Assembly (NCBI RefSeq): GCF_900747795.2
Contig: NC_041404.2
Location: forward strand, 106,117,830 to 106,181,829
DNA from: Erpetoichthys calabaricus
Lineage: Eukaryota > Chordata > Cladistia > Polypteriformes > Polypteridae
Direction of reading: 5' to 3'
Length of the DNA: 64,000 nucleotides
Numbering within the stretch: the stretch's first letter is position 1; each line of letters starts with the position of its first letter. Position numbers and translations under genes: made by a program. The notes under the pieces were generated by a model that saw only the letters and a list, made by a program, of their open reading frames with translations, did no database searches and had not been told where the DNA came from. Below, in pieces: positions 1-11,210 of this stretch.

Positions 1-600
1 GTCCGAACACCATCAGACAAACACCACTTCTTTATAAAACACACAGGTTTATTTTCACAAATAAGTCCCACACAGCACACAGTGCTCCCAGCACCAATCA
101 TCCTCCTCACGGGCTTCTCTCTCAGTGTCCATGGGTCGCCTTTCCTTTCCTCACGAGAGCTTCATCCTGCTCCCACTCCCGACTCTAGCTCCCCGATTGT
201 AGGAAGGCGGCCCCTTTTATTTCCACCCAGATGTGTTTTAGGTGCCTGATGACACTCTTCTGGCAGCATTTCCTGATGTGGCGGAAGTGCTGCCCTTGCA
301 CCCGGAAGCACTCCGGGCATCCCTGGAAGGTCCTTCCTCCACCTTCCCAGGTGTGGCGGAAGTGTCGATCTCCTGGGCTCCACGATGCTTGGGACGACCC
401 CTGGCGGTGGCCACAGCCTCCAGTGGGTTTGAGCCTCCTTGCTCCTTCCTTGTGGTCCCCTCAACATCCAGAGCGGTTGCCCCCTTGTGGCCCAGGGGAC
501 GTATAAACCACCTCCCAGTCCTTCCAGGCGTCCTGGCTGGGTCTGGCCCCCAGCCTCCCATGGCAGTCCTTACTCCCCAGCAACAGACTATCCCATGACA
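1..600 (-). mobile_element. LTR-like fossil, cut by the window start
   Basis: GC-rich block whose layout matches the better bounded LTR at 59341-59908: an AATAAA-like signal read on the minus strand near the left end, repeated 'cccggaagcactc' and 'gtggcggaagtg' phrases, and a final CA at 600. The left terminus lies outside the window. It has no coding capacity. I infer an LTR of an endogenous LTR retroelement; its age looks moderate to old because it differs at many places from the copy at 59341. Confidence 0.5.
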
Positions 601-1000
601 TTCTGCAAGCAATATCATATCATTCAGTGCCACATTAGCAGACTCTCAAACAATGTCATCTCCCAACCAATACTATATTTTGTAAGCACCTGTACTATCA
701 ATTGGTTGGCTAATTCAGTAATACTTTCCAATTCTTGTTTACACTGTCTGACACATATGTTTTTATCTGATATTTTTTAGGTATTCATCTTTACTTTAAC
801 ATTATTTTTTTTTGTTCACACTCTGTTTAGCAATTTGTCTGCAGTGTCATTTTTCCTTGTAATATATTGTTACTATAGTCACTGCACTAGTAGGACTGGC
901 AAGAAGCATTTTTCCTTATAGTACAAGATACAGTATAATGAAAATAAATTAGATTTATATCAAAAGAACTAATTATTTTTTTAATCTAAACATTTTTCTC
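601..1000. other. No recognisable feature (AT-rich)
   Basis: AT-rich sequence between the LTR-like block and the SINE. No reading frame, RNA gene or repeat end is visible. Confidence 0.5.
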
Positions 1001-1330
1001 TGTACCTGATCTGCACCGGCAATCAGAATGTTGCTGGTTCGAATCCCATAAATGCCAGAAGTGACTCTACTCTTTTGGGCCCTTGAGCAAGGTCCTTAAC
1101 CTGCAATTGCTTCATCCCGAGTATGATGTTAATCTGCATCCATCCCAGCAAGCAGTTCCTCCAATTTACATGGAAAACTTGGGGGTTGGTGGCCAGATTG
1201 GCAGTCCAGGCACCATAAAAACCTCACTCTGTTCCAGTGTGGTGGTGAGGTGTCACTCGCTGCAGTTGGGTCCCAATCCAGGTGGTTTGTCATGTGGTGG
1301 ATGCAGCATCGCGCTATCAGCATGTACTCC
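1000..1330 (+). mobile_element. tRNA-derived SINE, different family from the TGGA-tailed SINE
   Basis: A Pol III B box (ggttcgaatccc at about 1037-1048) is followed by the phrase 'cccttgagcaaggtcctta', which is common in fish tRNA-headed SINEs. The body runs to about 1330 with no clear tail or target duplication. It is non-coding and would depend on a LINE partner. The family name is uncertain and the copy looks old. Confidence 0.55.
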
Positions 1331-1960
1331 CAACCTCTTCATCCTGATCTATAATTTTGTGTTAAAAATGTTAATTGTTTGATTAACTATTTGTGGATTA
1401 TTTCACTGGGCCTGCAAATTACAATGTGTGATATAAAATTGATTGAATTGCATTATTACAGCACTCAAACAGTGGCATATTTGTTTAAGACAGAGGTGAA
1501 GGGTCATTAGTATTTGGCATATTTGAGGAGCAGTCAGGGACAGTAGCCTTTTTAAGTATATCTTAAACTAGTAGGTCGTGACAACTTTGTGCAATGTGCC
1601 TAACTTTCCTTTGTTTACAGTAAATAAACAACTTATTTCTACTTTGTTGCTCTGGCAAAGCTTGCATATGACAGCCTATATTCTGCAGAATCTGTGATCC
1701 TTTCATGAAATCCAGATCCTTATGACACCCATAGTAAATGTCCAAATGTCCATTTCCACAAAATTTAAGTAAAATTTGGTGTATTTTGGTATTCTACAAT
1801 GATTCCACATTCTTGATGTTGTTTTAGAGCTGAATGTAGATTGTGTAGAATGTAGACTGTTTCATAAAGGGTATGCTATGTACTAGATTGGACACTACTC
1901 CAATAAGACACAATCCTATAAGGTAATTGGACAGCATTAACAAATATTGCAAGCATTATG
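1331..1960. other. No recognisable feature; possibly the distal part of the gypsy-type fossil
   Basis: AT-rich stretch left of the integrase-like segment. It could hold remains of the 3' part of the minus-strand LTR element, but no LTR ends were seen. Confidence 0.3.
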
Positions 1961-1968
1961 GTCAACAT

Positions 1969-2297
1969 TCAATTCAATTGTTCCACTAACCCATCTAAGC
2001 AAGGATGGTAAGGAGTTGTGTCGGTCTTATAAATATCAAGTAGGCTGCAAATTTCCTGAAAAAGCGTAGATTCAAAGTTTTTTCCTTGATCAGTCTGAAT
2101 AGTATATGGAGTTCCAAGCCTACACACATACTTTTCCACAAAAGCCTTAGCCATAGTGCTTACTTCTGATTAGGAAGCGGAATGGCTTTTGTCCATTTTG
2201 TTAAATAATCATCAACAACAACAATATACAAGATTATCTGAAAGAGGTAATGGGTCCATCAAATTCATTACTACTTTCTCCAATGGACAACTAATCC
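1969..2297 (-). pseudogene. Integrase-like segment of the gypsy-type fossil
   Basis: The minus-strand translation resembles the catalytic core of gypsy-type integrases, including the region around the second catalytic Asp and a terminal 'DGLVEQLN'-like phrase. It ends where the Helitron begins. It belongs to the minus-strand fossil and is non-functional. Confidence 0.7.
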
Positions 2298-2429
2298 ATA
2301 TTACTAAACGAGAATGGTAAACCGGATGGACGCAGGGACATCCGGCCATGGGCCGTGGACGCAAAAGACGTACTGCGCAGGCGCCCCACAAACCCCCCCC
2401 CCCCCCTCCAAGCAACGGAAACTGGATGG

Positions 2430-2925
2430 AATGCAATGTAAAATAAGAAATGAGGCGCCACGTCCATAGTACACAGAAAAAAGGAGTCACACGCCGGCGC
2501 CGCACACAGCGCCGCACGAAGCCCATTGCACACGAAACGGGACACACACAAAGAAGATGATTGAGACCCATGACACACAAAGCCCCCCTCCAGTAACTGA
2601 AATAAGAAATGAGGCGACGCGCCCCTAGAACACCAAAAACAAAGGAGTCACACGCAAGCGCAACATAGCACACGAAACGGTTCGCACACAAAAAAGACGA
2701 TTCAGACCCACGACACACAAACACCCCCTCCACTAACAGAAATAAAAACTCAGGCAACAAGCCCCTAGCACACAAAAAAAAAAGAAGACGCGAGCCCCAC
2801 ACAAAGCCCATTGGACACGAAACGGGACAGACTACGGACATAGCACACGAAACATACACAAAAAGGACGATTCAGACCCACGACCACACTAACATAAATA
2901 AGAAATGACACACAAAGCCCCATTT
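2430..2925 (+). repeat. About 3 imperfect tandem copies of a roughly 150-bp unit in the Helitron 5' region
   Basis: The phrase 'cagacccacgac' with 'aaataagaaatgaggcg'-like and 'cacgaaacgg' blocks recurs near 2543-2615, 2683-2755 and 2851-2925. The copies differ by substitutions and small indels. This is probably an amplified subterminal region of the Helitron. Confidence 0.6.
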
Positions 2926-3753
2926 CTGATTGAACCATCCGTATTAAACATACGTCATCTCAACACATTCACACTATGCAGCATAGGTGGATCTCATTAC
3001 AATGAGGCACTATTAACCGTTCAACCGCAGAAAAGGCTGCATATTAACAGTGAGTGCGATCCTCCTTATTACATATCCATATTTCTAACGCTGAAGAACA
3101 AACAAGTCATGTATTCACGATCACGGGTACAAAACGATACGGCTCGGGTAACGGGACCAAACACACGAACCCGCATGAAAAAAAACAATACACGTCGGCG
3201 CCTACAACGCGCTTCTGAAACTCCGGAAGAATAAATGTCTCGGCTCCAAAAACGCAAAGCTCAACTAACACAGTTACAGAAACGAAACCAGATGGACAGA
3301 CACAATCAATGTAGACGCATGCACCGCGCGTCTCAAAGTGCTGCATTGAAACAGGCACGGGTTCAAAACAAAACACCTCCCGTCTCAGACATACAGAAAC
3401 GGCAGCGAAGGGACAAAATAAATAAACGCAGACGTCTACAACGCGCATCTGAATTGCCGGTAAACAAGCAGGCAAGGCTCCAAAAACAGAAAGCTCAACT
3501 GACCGACATACAAAAACAGCCAAGGCTCAATACAAACAATATACGCCGTAAACTACAACGGGCTTCTCACACAGCACAGGCAAATCGATTACAGCTCCAA
3601 AACAACACGTCCCAAATACTGGACATACAACGACGCGCCTCTCAAACGGCACAAGCAAAAGATAAACGTCATGGACATCAACGACAGACACCTGCTAAAC
3701 GCTTGCACCAGTTAGCTGACAACGCGTTCAATAATGAGTCCACTATTCAGTAA
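2905..3753 (+). pseudogene. Helitron N-terminal basic repeat protein segment, one internal stop
   Basis: Two frames in the same phase (2905-3234 and 3235-3753) are separated by one TAA at 3232-3234. The product is Arg/Gln/Lys-rich, with five or six repeats built around 'RRRLQRASE' and 'ARLQKxKAQL'. Repeats of this kind precede the Helitron-like N-terminal domain in RepHel proteins of fish and invertebrates (known from family resemblance). The function is not established; the basic charge suggests nucleic-acid contact. The frame stops at 3751-3753 just before the helicase segment starts in another phase, so the two are not one continuous protein here. Confidence 0.6.
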
Positions 3754-3768
3754 AATTCATTGGGATGA

Positions 3769-5055
3769 ATGAATGTCATTTGCAATCATTCTCATTCACT
3801 TAACTTCCCTGAAGAAACAACTGGCAATACAAGTAATGAATTTACACGTTGTTGTCAAAAGGGTCAAATTAGACTGCCTCCTTTACATTCATATCCTGAA
3901 TATCTACAGAAGCTTCTAACTAACGATGTACCTGAAAGTACAAACTTTATGAACTGCATTAGATCCTACAAATCGCTATCCACTATGAACATGAACAGTA
4001 GCAATGCACGTGGCATCCGTCTTGCAAAACTGTTAATTATTGATGAATGTGCAATAGCATCCAGTCACTTACTCAACACCATTGATAAACTTCTACAAAC
4101 GTTAATGAATAATAATATTCCCTTTGGAGGAAAGGTACTTTTATTAGGAGGAGATTTTAGACAGTGCTTAGCTATTGTTCCACATGCCATACGCTCAGCT
4201 ATTGTTCAGTCCACCTTAAAATACGCAGACAATTGGCATCGCTTTCAAAAGATACAGTTAGTACAAAACATGCGATGTCCAGATCCAGATTATAACGATT
4301 GTTTATTACAACTGGGAGATGGTACACTCACGAATACAGATGGACTTCACCCAGATATTATTACAATTCCTCAAGCCTTTATCTGCGACGACTTAGTTAC
4401 AGAGATATTTGGAACAGCAATCTCATTAGACCAAATACCCCTTTTAACACAACACACTATATTATGTCCAAAAAATATTAATGTGGATCACATAAATAAC
4501 CAAGTCATTGCATTACTTCCTGAAGAGACACAACTCTTTCTAAACTCTGACAAAGTTGACTCTGATGACGATAATGAACATCTTCATTTCCCCTTAGAAT
4601 ATTTAAACACTATTAACCCAGCCGGATTACCACGACACAATCTTAGCCTTAAAAACGGAACAATAATCATGCTATTAAGAAACCTTAACACTAGACAGGG
4701 TTTATGCAATGGCACACGTTTGGTCATCAACACCATGACACACAATGTTATTCAAGCGACAGTTCTTACAGGATCACATGCTAACAATACTGTTCCGATT
4801 CCTAGAATTGACCTTACAAGTTCTGACCTGAGATTACCTTTTACACTTAAACGGCGACAGTTCCCCATTAAACCTGCATTTGCCATTACCATCAACAAAT
4901 CACAAGGACAAACCATGGACAAGGTTGGCATCTACCTCTCTGAACCCGTTTTTGGACATGGGCAACTTTATGTGGCCTTCTCACAAGTTCGACGTTCATC
5001 TGACGTTAAAGTTAAGGTTATACGTCCTCCATGCCAAGGAAAACTCATTCAATGA
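3769..5055 (+). CDS. Helitron RepHel remnant: C-terminal Pif1-type helicase half
   Basis: An open frame of 428 residues. After about 90 residues that resemble the zone ahead of the Rep domain, it jumps to helicase motif II (LLIIDECAIAS, about residues 86-96) and motif III (LLLGGDFRQ). It then has the late SF1B motifs: LKNGTIIMLLRN, a PAFAITINKSQGQT block and an LYVAFSQVRR end. Pif1-type helicases unwind DNA 5'-3'; in Helitrons the domain is fused to an HUH nuclease. Here the Walker A motif and the whole Rep nuclease are missing although the frame is open, so an in-frame internal deletion fused the two ends. The ATG start is not meaningful. The product could not move the element alone. Confidence 0.8.
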   Translation: MNVICNHSHSLNFPEETTGNTSNEFTRCCQKGQIRLPPLHSYPEYLQKLLTNDVPESTNFMNCIRSYKSLSTMNMNSSNARGIRLAKLLIIDECAIASSHLLNTIDKLLQTLMNNNIPFGGKVLLLGGDFRQCLAIVPHAIRSAIVQSTLKYADNWHRFQKIQLVQNMRCPDPDYNDCLLQLGDGTLTNTDGLHPDIITIPQAFICDDLVTEIFGTAISLDQIPLLTQHTILCPKNINVDHINNQVIALLPEETQLFLNSDKVDSDDDNEHLHFPLEYLNTINPAGLPRHNLSLKNGTIIMLLRNLNTRQGLCNGTRLVINTMTHNVIQATVLTGSHANNTVPIPRIDLTSSDLRLPFTLKRRQFPIKPAFAITINKSQGQTMDKVGIYLSEPVFGHGQLYVAFSQVRRSSDVKVKVIRPPCQGKLIQ

Positions 5056-5261
5056 CAAGACACCATCTTTACTACTAATGTTGTGTACAAAGAATTTTTC
5101 CAATAAACCTTTACACTGTGCCACACACTTTATTGTTTGCTTTCTATATGCATCGTCTACACCTTCAAACTATGCTATATCTCATTCATACATCACGCTC
5201 TTTGTCATTTCCCAACACCAGGGGTTGGCGAGCGAAGCGAGCAGGGGGCGGAGCCCCCTAG

Positions 5262-7527
5262 TTATACAGATTGGTAATGGGGCTTGGATTGCTGGTCCAT
5301 TACTTTTATTACTTACATACCTCACACCTTTTTGACCAATCTTTAACATCTTTAATCTATCCTGGCCAATAGAACAAATACACCACCTTCCTTAACAATT
5401 TCTCCACTCATAAACTCCACCAGTCCTTGTATTACAGACGTTATTTAACTGGAATCAATGTCCTGGGTAGCACTATCTTTTCACTTCACCTCTTTCTTCA
5501 TTGGTTTTAATATACAAAATTGCCTCTCTACCATCAATTGTTCCCAAACAGTACATAATTTCCTTAATCCAGACTGAGAATGCATAACTGCCAGCATAGT
5601 ACAACTTTGCTCCTTCCAAACTATTTGGCCCAGATCTCCATATGGTTATTGCATTTCTCTCAGATTCCAGTGAAAAAAAATACTATTCCTGGGCGAGATG
5701 GGACAATGCATCAACATTATTATGCTGTTTTCCTCTCTTATGCTGAATAATATAGGTAAAGAGTGACAACTGAAGTCATCAGGCTGCTTGATCTTCTGGA
5801 TCCTTAAAATTATGATCCTCAAATTCTCTCTCAAGCAAATAACATTTAAAGTAGGAATACAACTAAACACAACTAAAGTTCTTTAAGAATAGTGACATAA
5901 TTTCTCTCTGCTTGTTTCAATCTACCACCTGCTCACACACTTCATGAATCTGAGAAAGAACAGAACCAATCTCCTTATGACTTGCATCAGTATCTAAAAT
6001 AAATTGCTGAGAGGGTGTCATGTCTGGAAGTGCCAAAAGCACACAAGTCCTGCAAATACTTCCAAACTTTCCCTTTAGAGGGGGCTACCATCAAACTCCC
6101 TCTTAAAACAAAAGGGGCTTTGAAGAATCTTTATAAATAAAATATTTATTTTTAAGAAAAAATGATAAGCAGCCCAAGAAGCTGGAGCACAAAAGGAATC
6201 CAGGCAAGGCAATCCAGAGCAAACACAGTCTCAATGCAGAATCCCAAGACAAAAACAGAACACTGATTTAAAAAACCAGGAAATCACAATAAGCACAACA
6301 GAAACACCAGTAAACATTTTAATTCTTAGCACATTCGAAATTAACCACCAGGAACTATAGGAAACCCTCTGAATTTATTGCGAGGAGAGCAGTTACTAGC
6401 AGTTCGCCACACCTCTTGGGGGACCACCAACAAAACACATGGGACATAACCATTGCATCTTATAGTTACAGACAAAAACAAAGAATAATGCACATAGTAA
6501 ATAAAAGAAACATTAACATAAATAAATGTAACAAAAATGTATTAAAAAGACAAGAAAGATGACTTTGAAACTGACTGAAGCCTGACTGAGGGATCAGGAT
6601 ACGCCACTATTGGGGCAGTATCAAGCTTTTGCTTTAAAATTTCTAAGCACTGTGGCATTGAACATTCCACTAAAATGGAACACTCTTTTCTGTTAACCAA
6701 TAAAGGGGTTGGGCAACTGCTGCAAAAAATCTCCTGTAGTAGGAGACTAGTCCCAAAAAACTATTAACTTTAGTTACACTCTTAGGTGTTAGCCATGAAC
6801 GGAAAGCTTCCATTTTCTTAGGGTCTGTGGCCACCCATTCACCTGAAATAATATGCACCAAATAATTAATTCTTCTTGCAAACATTGAATATTACCAGGT
6901 TTAACTTTTAATCGCACTTTCTTCAGTCTCTTCAGTACCTCCCATAGGCATTGAATTCGCTTTTACAAATATCCTACAAAAAACTATAATATCATCCAGA
7001 AACAGAAAACAAGCTGTCCACTGTAGAACTGGGAAAACCAGCTCCATTAATCATTGAAATGTGGTAGAAGCGCTACACATTCCAAATGGTAAGACATTGT
7101 ATTCTAACAATCCGTGCCCTGTGGTAAATGCAGTCTTCTCCTGATGACAAGGATCAATTTCAACTTGCCAATAACCACTAGATAAATCTACTGTTGAAAA
7201 CCATTTTGCAGATTCTAAAGCATCCAATATGTCATCTTCCCTTGGAAGACGACATGCATCCTTAATTGTTATACATCATTCAGATGCATGTAATCCACAC
7301 AAAATCTAACACCACCATCTTTCTTATCAACAAGAATAGGAACAGCCCATTGACACTGGGAAGACTGAATTACATCACTAGCCTGTATTTGGGTCAATTG
7401 TTCATCCACTTCCCTGCTAAAATCAAAGGGAACCTTCTAGAGCCCTATTTTGATGACCCTGCTATCCCCATTCTTAATATGTTGGCAATCTATACGTTTT
7501 TTTTCCCCAAATGTTCAACCCCTATAC
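5262..7527 (-). pseudogene. RT-RNase H region of the gypsy-type fossil
   Basis: Minus-strand translations resemble gypsy reverse transcriptase (about 6660-7500, including a connection-domain phrase near 6670-6885) and RNase H (about 5650-6020, with a DTDAS-type active-site phrase). The stretch at about 6050-6610 between them is foreign or unrecognised sequence. The region is non-functional. Confidence 0.65.
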
Positions 7528-7676
7528 CACAGGTGTTGAACCTTGGTCCTGGAGGGCCGCAGTGGCTGCAGGTTTTCATTGTAACCATCTTGTTCATTAG
7601 TGAGCCGTTTTTACTTCTAATTAACTTCTTTTGCTTTTGTTTTAATTAACTTGACTCAGGTCCCTTAATTGTCTCT

Positions 7677-9288
7677 TTTGACACATGATACCCTATATGG
7701 TGTTCCACAAGGCTCTATCCTGGGTCCGCTGCTCTTCTCAATCTACATGCTTCCATTAGGTCAGATTATCTCAGGGCACAACGTGAGCTCTGCGGTGGGT
7801 TAGCACCCTGCCCTGGATTGGTTCCCTGCCTTGTGCCCTGTGTTGGCTGGGATTGGCTCCAGCGGACCCCCGTGACCCTGTGTTCGGATTCAGCGGGTTG
7901 GAAAATGGATGGATGGATGGACAACGTGAGCTACCACAGCTATGTTGATGACACACAGCTGTATTTATCAATTGCACCTGATGACCCCGAATCTCTTGAT
8001 TCAATAACACAATGTCTAACTTGTATCTCAGAATGGATGAATAGTAACTTTCTCAAATTAAATAAAGAGAAAACCGAATTCTCAGTGATTGGCAATAATG
8101 GATACAATTAGAAATAAACTGGATGCATTAGGATTAAAAGTCAAAACGGAGGTAAAAAGCTTAGTGGTAACTGTTGACTGTAATCTAAATTTTAAATCAC
8201 ATATTAATCAGATCACTAGGACAGCATTTTTTCACTTAAGAAACATAGCAAAAATTACACCTCTTATATCATTAAAAGATGCAGAGAAATTAGTTCACGC
8301 GTTTGTTTTCAGTCGATTAGATTACTGTAACGCACTTCTCTCAGGAATACCCAAAAAAGACATAAATCGTTTGCAACTAGTGCAGAATGCAGCTGCTAGA
8401 ATCCTTACCAGGAAAAGAAAATCCGAGCACATCTCTCCAGTTTTGATGTCACTACACTGGTTACCTGTGTCATTCAGGATTGACTTTAAAATTCTGCTTA
8501 TGGTTTATACAGCCTTAAATAATCTCGTCCCATCTTATATATAGGAATGCCTGACACCTTATATTCCAAATCGCAACCTCAGATCCTCAACTGAGTGTCT
8601 CCTTAGAATTCCAAGAGCAAAACTTAAAAGAAGTGGTGAGGCGGCCTTCTGCTGTTATGAACCTAAAATCTGGAATAGCCTGCCAAAAGGAATTCGCCAG
8701 GCTAATACAGTGGAGCACTTAAAAAAACTGCTGAAAACACATTACTTTAACATGGCCTTCTCATAACTTCACTGTAATTTAAATCCTGATACTCTGTATA
8801 TCCAATTCATTATAATAACTATTCATGGTGGCTCTAAAATCTGTACTAACCCCTACTCTCTCTTTTGTTTCCTTTTCCGGTGTCCTTTTGGTGGTGGCTT
8901 GCACCACCACCATCTACCCAAAGCACCATGATGTTCCAACAATGATGGATGGATTAAAAGCCAGAAGTCTGTATGACCATCAGCATCAAGTGACTCCATG
9001 AGAACCCTAACTACAAAGAGCACTATTTCATTTATGTTAGGTAGAATGCCCAAAGGGGACTGGGCGGTCTTGTGGCCTGGAACCCCTACAGATTTTATTT
9101 TTTTCTCCAGCTTTTTTTTTTGTTTTTTTCTGTCCACCCTGGCCATCGGACCTTACTCCTTTTCTATGTTAACTAATGTTGTCTTATTTTACTTTCTTAT
9201 TTTGTCTTTTATTTTTCTTCATTATGTAAAGCACTTTGAGCTACTTTTTGTATGAAAATGTGCTATATAAATAAATGTTGTTGTTGTT
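7677..9288 (+). mobile_element. L2-type LINE (family A), 5'-truncated
   Basis: The RT C-terminal half is readable in pieces: 7681-7780, then 7933-8110 (a '[10 protein letters not shown]' active-site block) and 8089-8544 in a shifted phase, with phrases such as LDYCNALLSG and LQLVQNAAARIL that mark L2 reverse transcriptases. The frame stops at an in-frame TAG near 8542 where sister copies read on. The 3' end has 'atataaataaatg' followed by (TTG)n at 9272-9288. Sister copies lie at 18737-24232 and 39278-40640. A SINE is inserted at 7790-7920. Confidence 0.8.
7790..7920 (+). mobile_element. TGGA-tailed SINE, 5'-truncated
   Basis: The 3' part of the tRNA-derived SINE, ending in (GGAT)n. It is flanked by an exact 12-bp target duplication, ACAACGTGAGCT, at 7778-7789 and 7921-7932. 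Its tRNA-like head is missing. It interrupts the RT frame of the surrounding L2 LINE. Confidence 0.85.
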
Positions 9289-9834
9289 TTTCCTTAACTA
9301 GTAGCCAAACAATAATGAGATATCAAACAAGCCACCATATGACCAGCTCACCTGTGCCCATCACACAATATCTGAAAATAAAGAAAGGTGAAGATCTCTG
9401 TAAAGTTGATCTCTCAGGTCACCAAAACATTTTGACAATGTTAGAAAAAACAGAAAAATCAACAGATTTGGAAATGTCTGCTGTGGCAGAATGAGAGCAG
9501 CAACAAGCCATTGAATTAAACAACGGGCTTAATTAACAGCAAGAATCAGCTTCTCATTAAGGGACTGTTTGGAGTGAAATTGGTTGGAGTTTGAAATCCC
9601 AGTTTAGCTGGGCATCTGTTGGCTCGTTTCATGTCTTATTTCTGTTTGGCTGCCATTTAATGAAGAAAGGAATCAATGCAGAGGACTGAATCCTTAAAAA
9701 AAGGGCTATTGAAATGAAGGGAAAAGGAGTTAATTAGCAGTAAAAACTACTCACTGATTAGGAAAATAGTTAGAATGAAAACCTGTAGCCACTGTGGCCC
9801 TCCAGGCCCAGAGTTCGACACCCCTGCCCTATAC

Positions 9835-11210
9835 TAAAACCTGCAAGATTTTCCACTAACGTTTAAGTAATAGGCCCCAATTCCTCCTATGTCAATCACT
9901 TATCCTTAAGGCCCAGAACATCCTCCAAAGAAGCCATTTTCCATAGGACAGCAGTATGCTGATTTATAGATAGAGAGGAATCAATAATCCCCAATATTGA
10001 ACTGCCCCATTTTTATTACTTTATGCAAACAGAGCATATATTCAGAACCTACAGGGAAACAAGTCCACTAAAAGATTTAGCAACTATTTTAACCACCATA
10101 ACTTCATATTTTGATAAAGTATTATTAGGTTCAAACATCCCTACTGTTGCCATATTAATATCTCCCTCTATGTTACCATTTATGACTACTTCTGATTGCA
10201 CAGTCACAACATCATTCTCTAAAACAACTTCACAAACAGTCTTCTCTATGATGGCACAAACAAAGGAAATGCCTTACCCAGTAACCTACATTGTGTCTTT
10301 GCTACATCAACTACTGCCCAATATCTATTTAAAAAAATTACTGCCAATATAACATTTTGCATCAGGAAATCTACCACCACCAGCTCACACAAAAAAAAAA
10401 AAGTTAAGTTATCAAACCCATAATGATAGACTAAATACAGAGACCTGGGCATCTATATCAATTGGAAATGTGCAATTTCGATCCTCAATGTTTCCTTCCA
10501 AACACATACCAATGAAAGATTGCTACTCTGTTGCCTTCACCATGAGCCTACACACTTCCATTGTGGAAGTTTTGCCCTTTAACTCCATCTTGATTATACA
10601 CCCACCTATACCTATTACCTATTACAGCCAAACTCATTGCACACTTTACTTTGGGTATTTAATTGGGGTCTCATCATTGGCCACCTATTTTGAAATCTAC
10701 CCCTATTAATTTGTGTTTGTGGAGGAGTATTAGACAGTAGCTTTAACTCACAAACTTCTGAAGACTCTTGAGTTCCTCTTGCCAATCCCAGTCCTTACAA
10801 TCTTAATTGCATAGAACACATCCTCACTGAAGCACCAGCATCCTTCTCCAATTTCCACATTTGTTCCAATTCATATTCCAATTCAACAGTAGCCCCTAGA
10901 GTTTTAAGTTTAGCACTAACTGTGTTTGCATTTCACTATTCCCTATTCTTGTGATAAAATTACCTTCTGCCAGTGTTTCCTTTATATCTGGGTCTGCTGT
11001 AGGACAAGCTTTATCTACCAATTTCCTTATGTCAATCCTAAAATCCCTAACACTTACTACATTGTCTGTCTTGGAGCTAAGCCCAATTCCAATCCTTAAA
11101 CTTAAAGGTCCCAAATACCTATCCATTACTTCCCTTAAACTAGCTAATTATTTTGAGGTCCACGGGTTAAGCCCTAAATACACCTTACATACCAACAATA
11201 ATACCATCAT
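9835..11210 (-). pseudogene. Gag- and protease-like region of the gypsy-type fossil
   Basis: A minus-strand translation at about 10246-10452 resembles the end of a gypsy-type aspartic protease, and 10896-11126 resembles the C-terminal part of a gag protein. Both lie where a minus-strand element should carry them, upstream of RT. The region is broken and non-functional. Confidence 0.5.

Larger units (their letters stand above)
2302..5261 (+). mobile_element. Helitron, internally deleted copy
   Basis: Rolling-circle DNA transposon. The 3' end is textbook: a GC hairpin (stem GGGGGC/GCCCCC, 5244-5258) followed by CTAG (5258-5261) and a T. The left end is placed near 2302 from the switch out of gypsy-like sequence and is good to about 10 bp. 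Inside are a non-coding region with about 150-bp tandem repeats (2430-2925), a basic repeat-rich N-terminal frame (2905-3753) and the C-terminal half of a Pif1-type helicase (3769-5055). The HUH (Rep) nuclease and the first helicase motifs are absent, so this about 3.0-kb copy is non-autonomous. It sits inside the gypsy fossil and is therefore younger than it. Confidence 0.82.
7528..9826. mobile_element. Non-autonomous hAT element carrying an L2 LINE
   Basis: The terminal inverted repeats pair over about 60 bp. The first 14 bases, CACAGGTGTTGAAC on the left, match the reverse complement of the right end (CAGGGGTGTCGAAC) with three differences, followed by matching 'CCTGGAGGGCC' and 'CAGGTTTTCATT' blocks. 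The flanks carry an exact 8-bp target duplication, CCCTATAC (7520-7527 and 9827-9834), as expected for hAT transposases. No transposase is encoded. Much of the 2.3-kb interior is a later LINE (7677-9288); the hAT-derived parts are 7528-7676 and 9289-9826. The element sits in the gypsy fossil. Confidence 0.85.
1960..11210 (-). mobile_element. Ty3/gypsy-type retroelement fossil, heavily interrupted
   Basis: Parts occur in gypsy order read leftward on the minus strand: gag-like at about 10896-11126, protease-like at about 10250-10450, reverse transcriptase at about 6660-7500, RNase H at about 5650-6020 and integrase at about 1969-2290. It is broken, with many breaks throughout, and is interrupted by a Helitron (about 2302-5261), a hAT element (7528-9826) and an unidentified stretch of about 0.55 kb near 6050-6610. 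Its own LTRs were not located. The nested insertions and decay suggest an old copy. Confidence 0.7.

Noticed and set aside
231-780. Several overlapping frames in the GC-rich block at the window start (also 59402-59947)
   Set aside because: GC-rich LTR-like sequence gives chance frames in several phases without any domain.
2385-2405. C-run with a possible structural role in the Helitron
   Set aside because: A 15-base C run inside non-coding sequence; no evidence beyond length, and prone to sequencing error.
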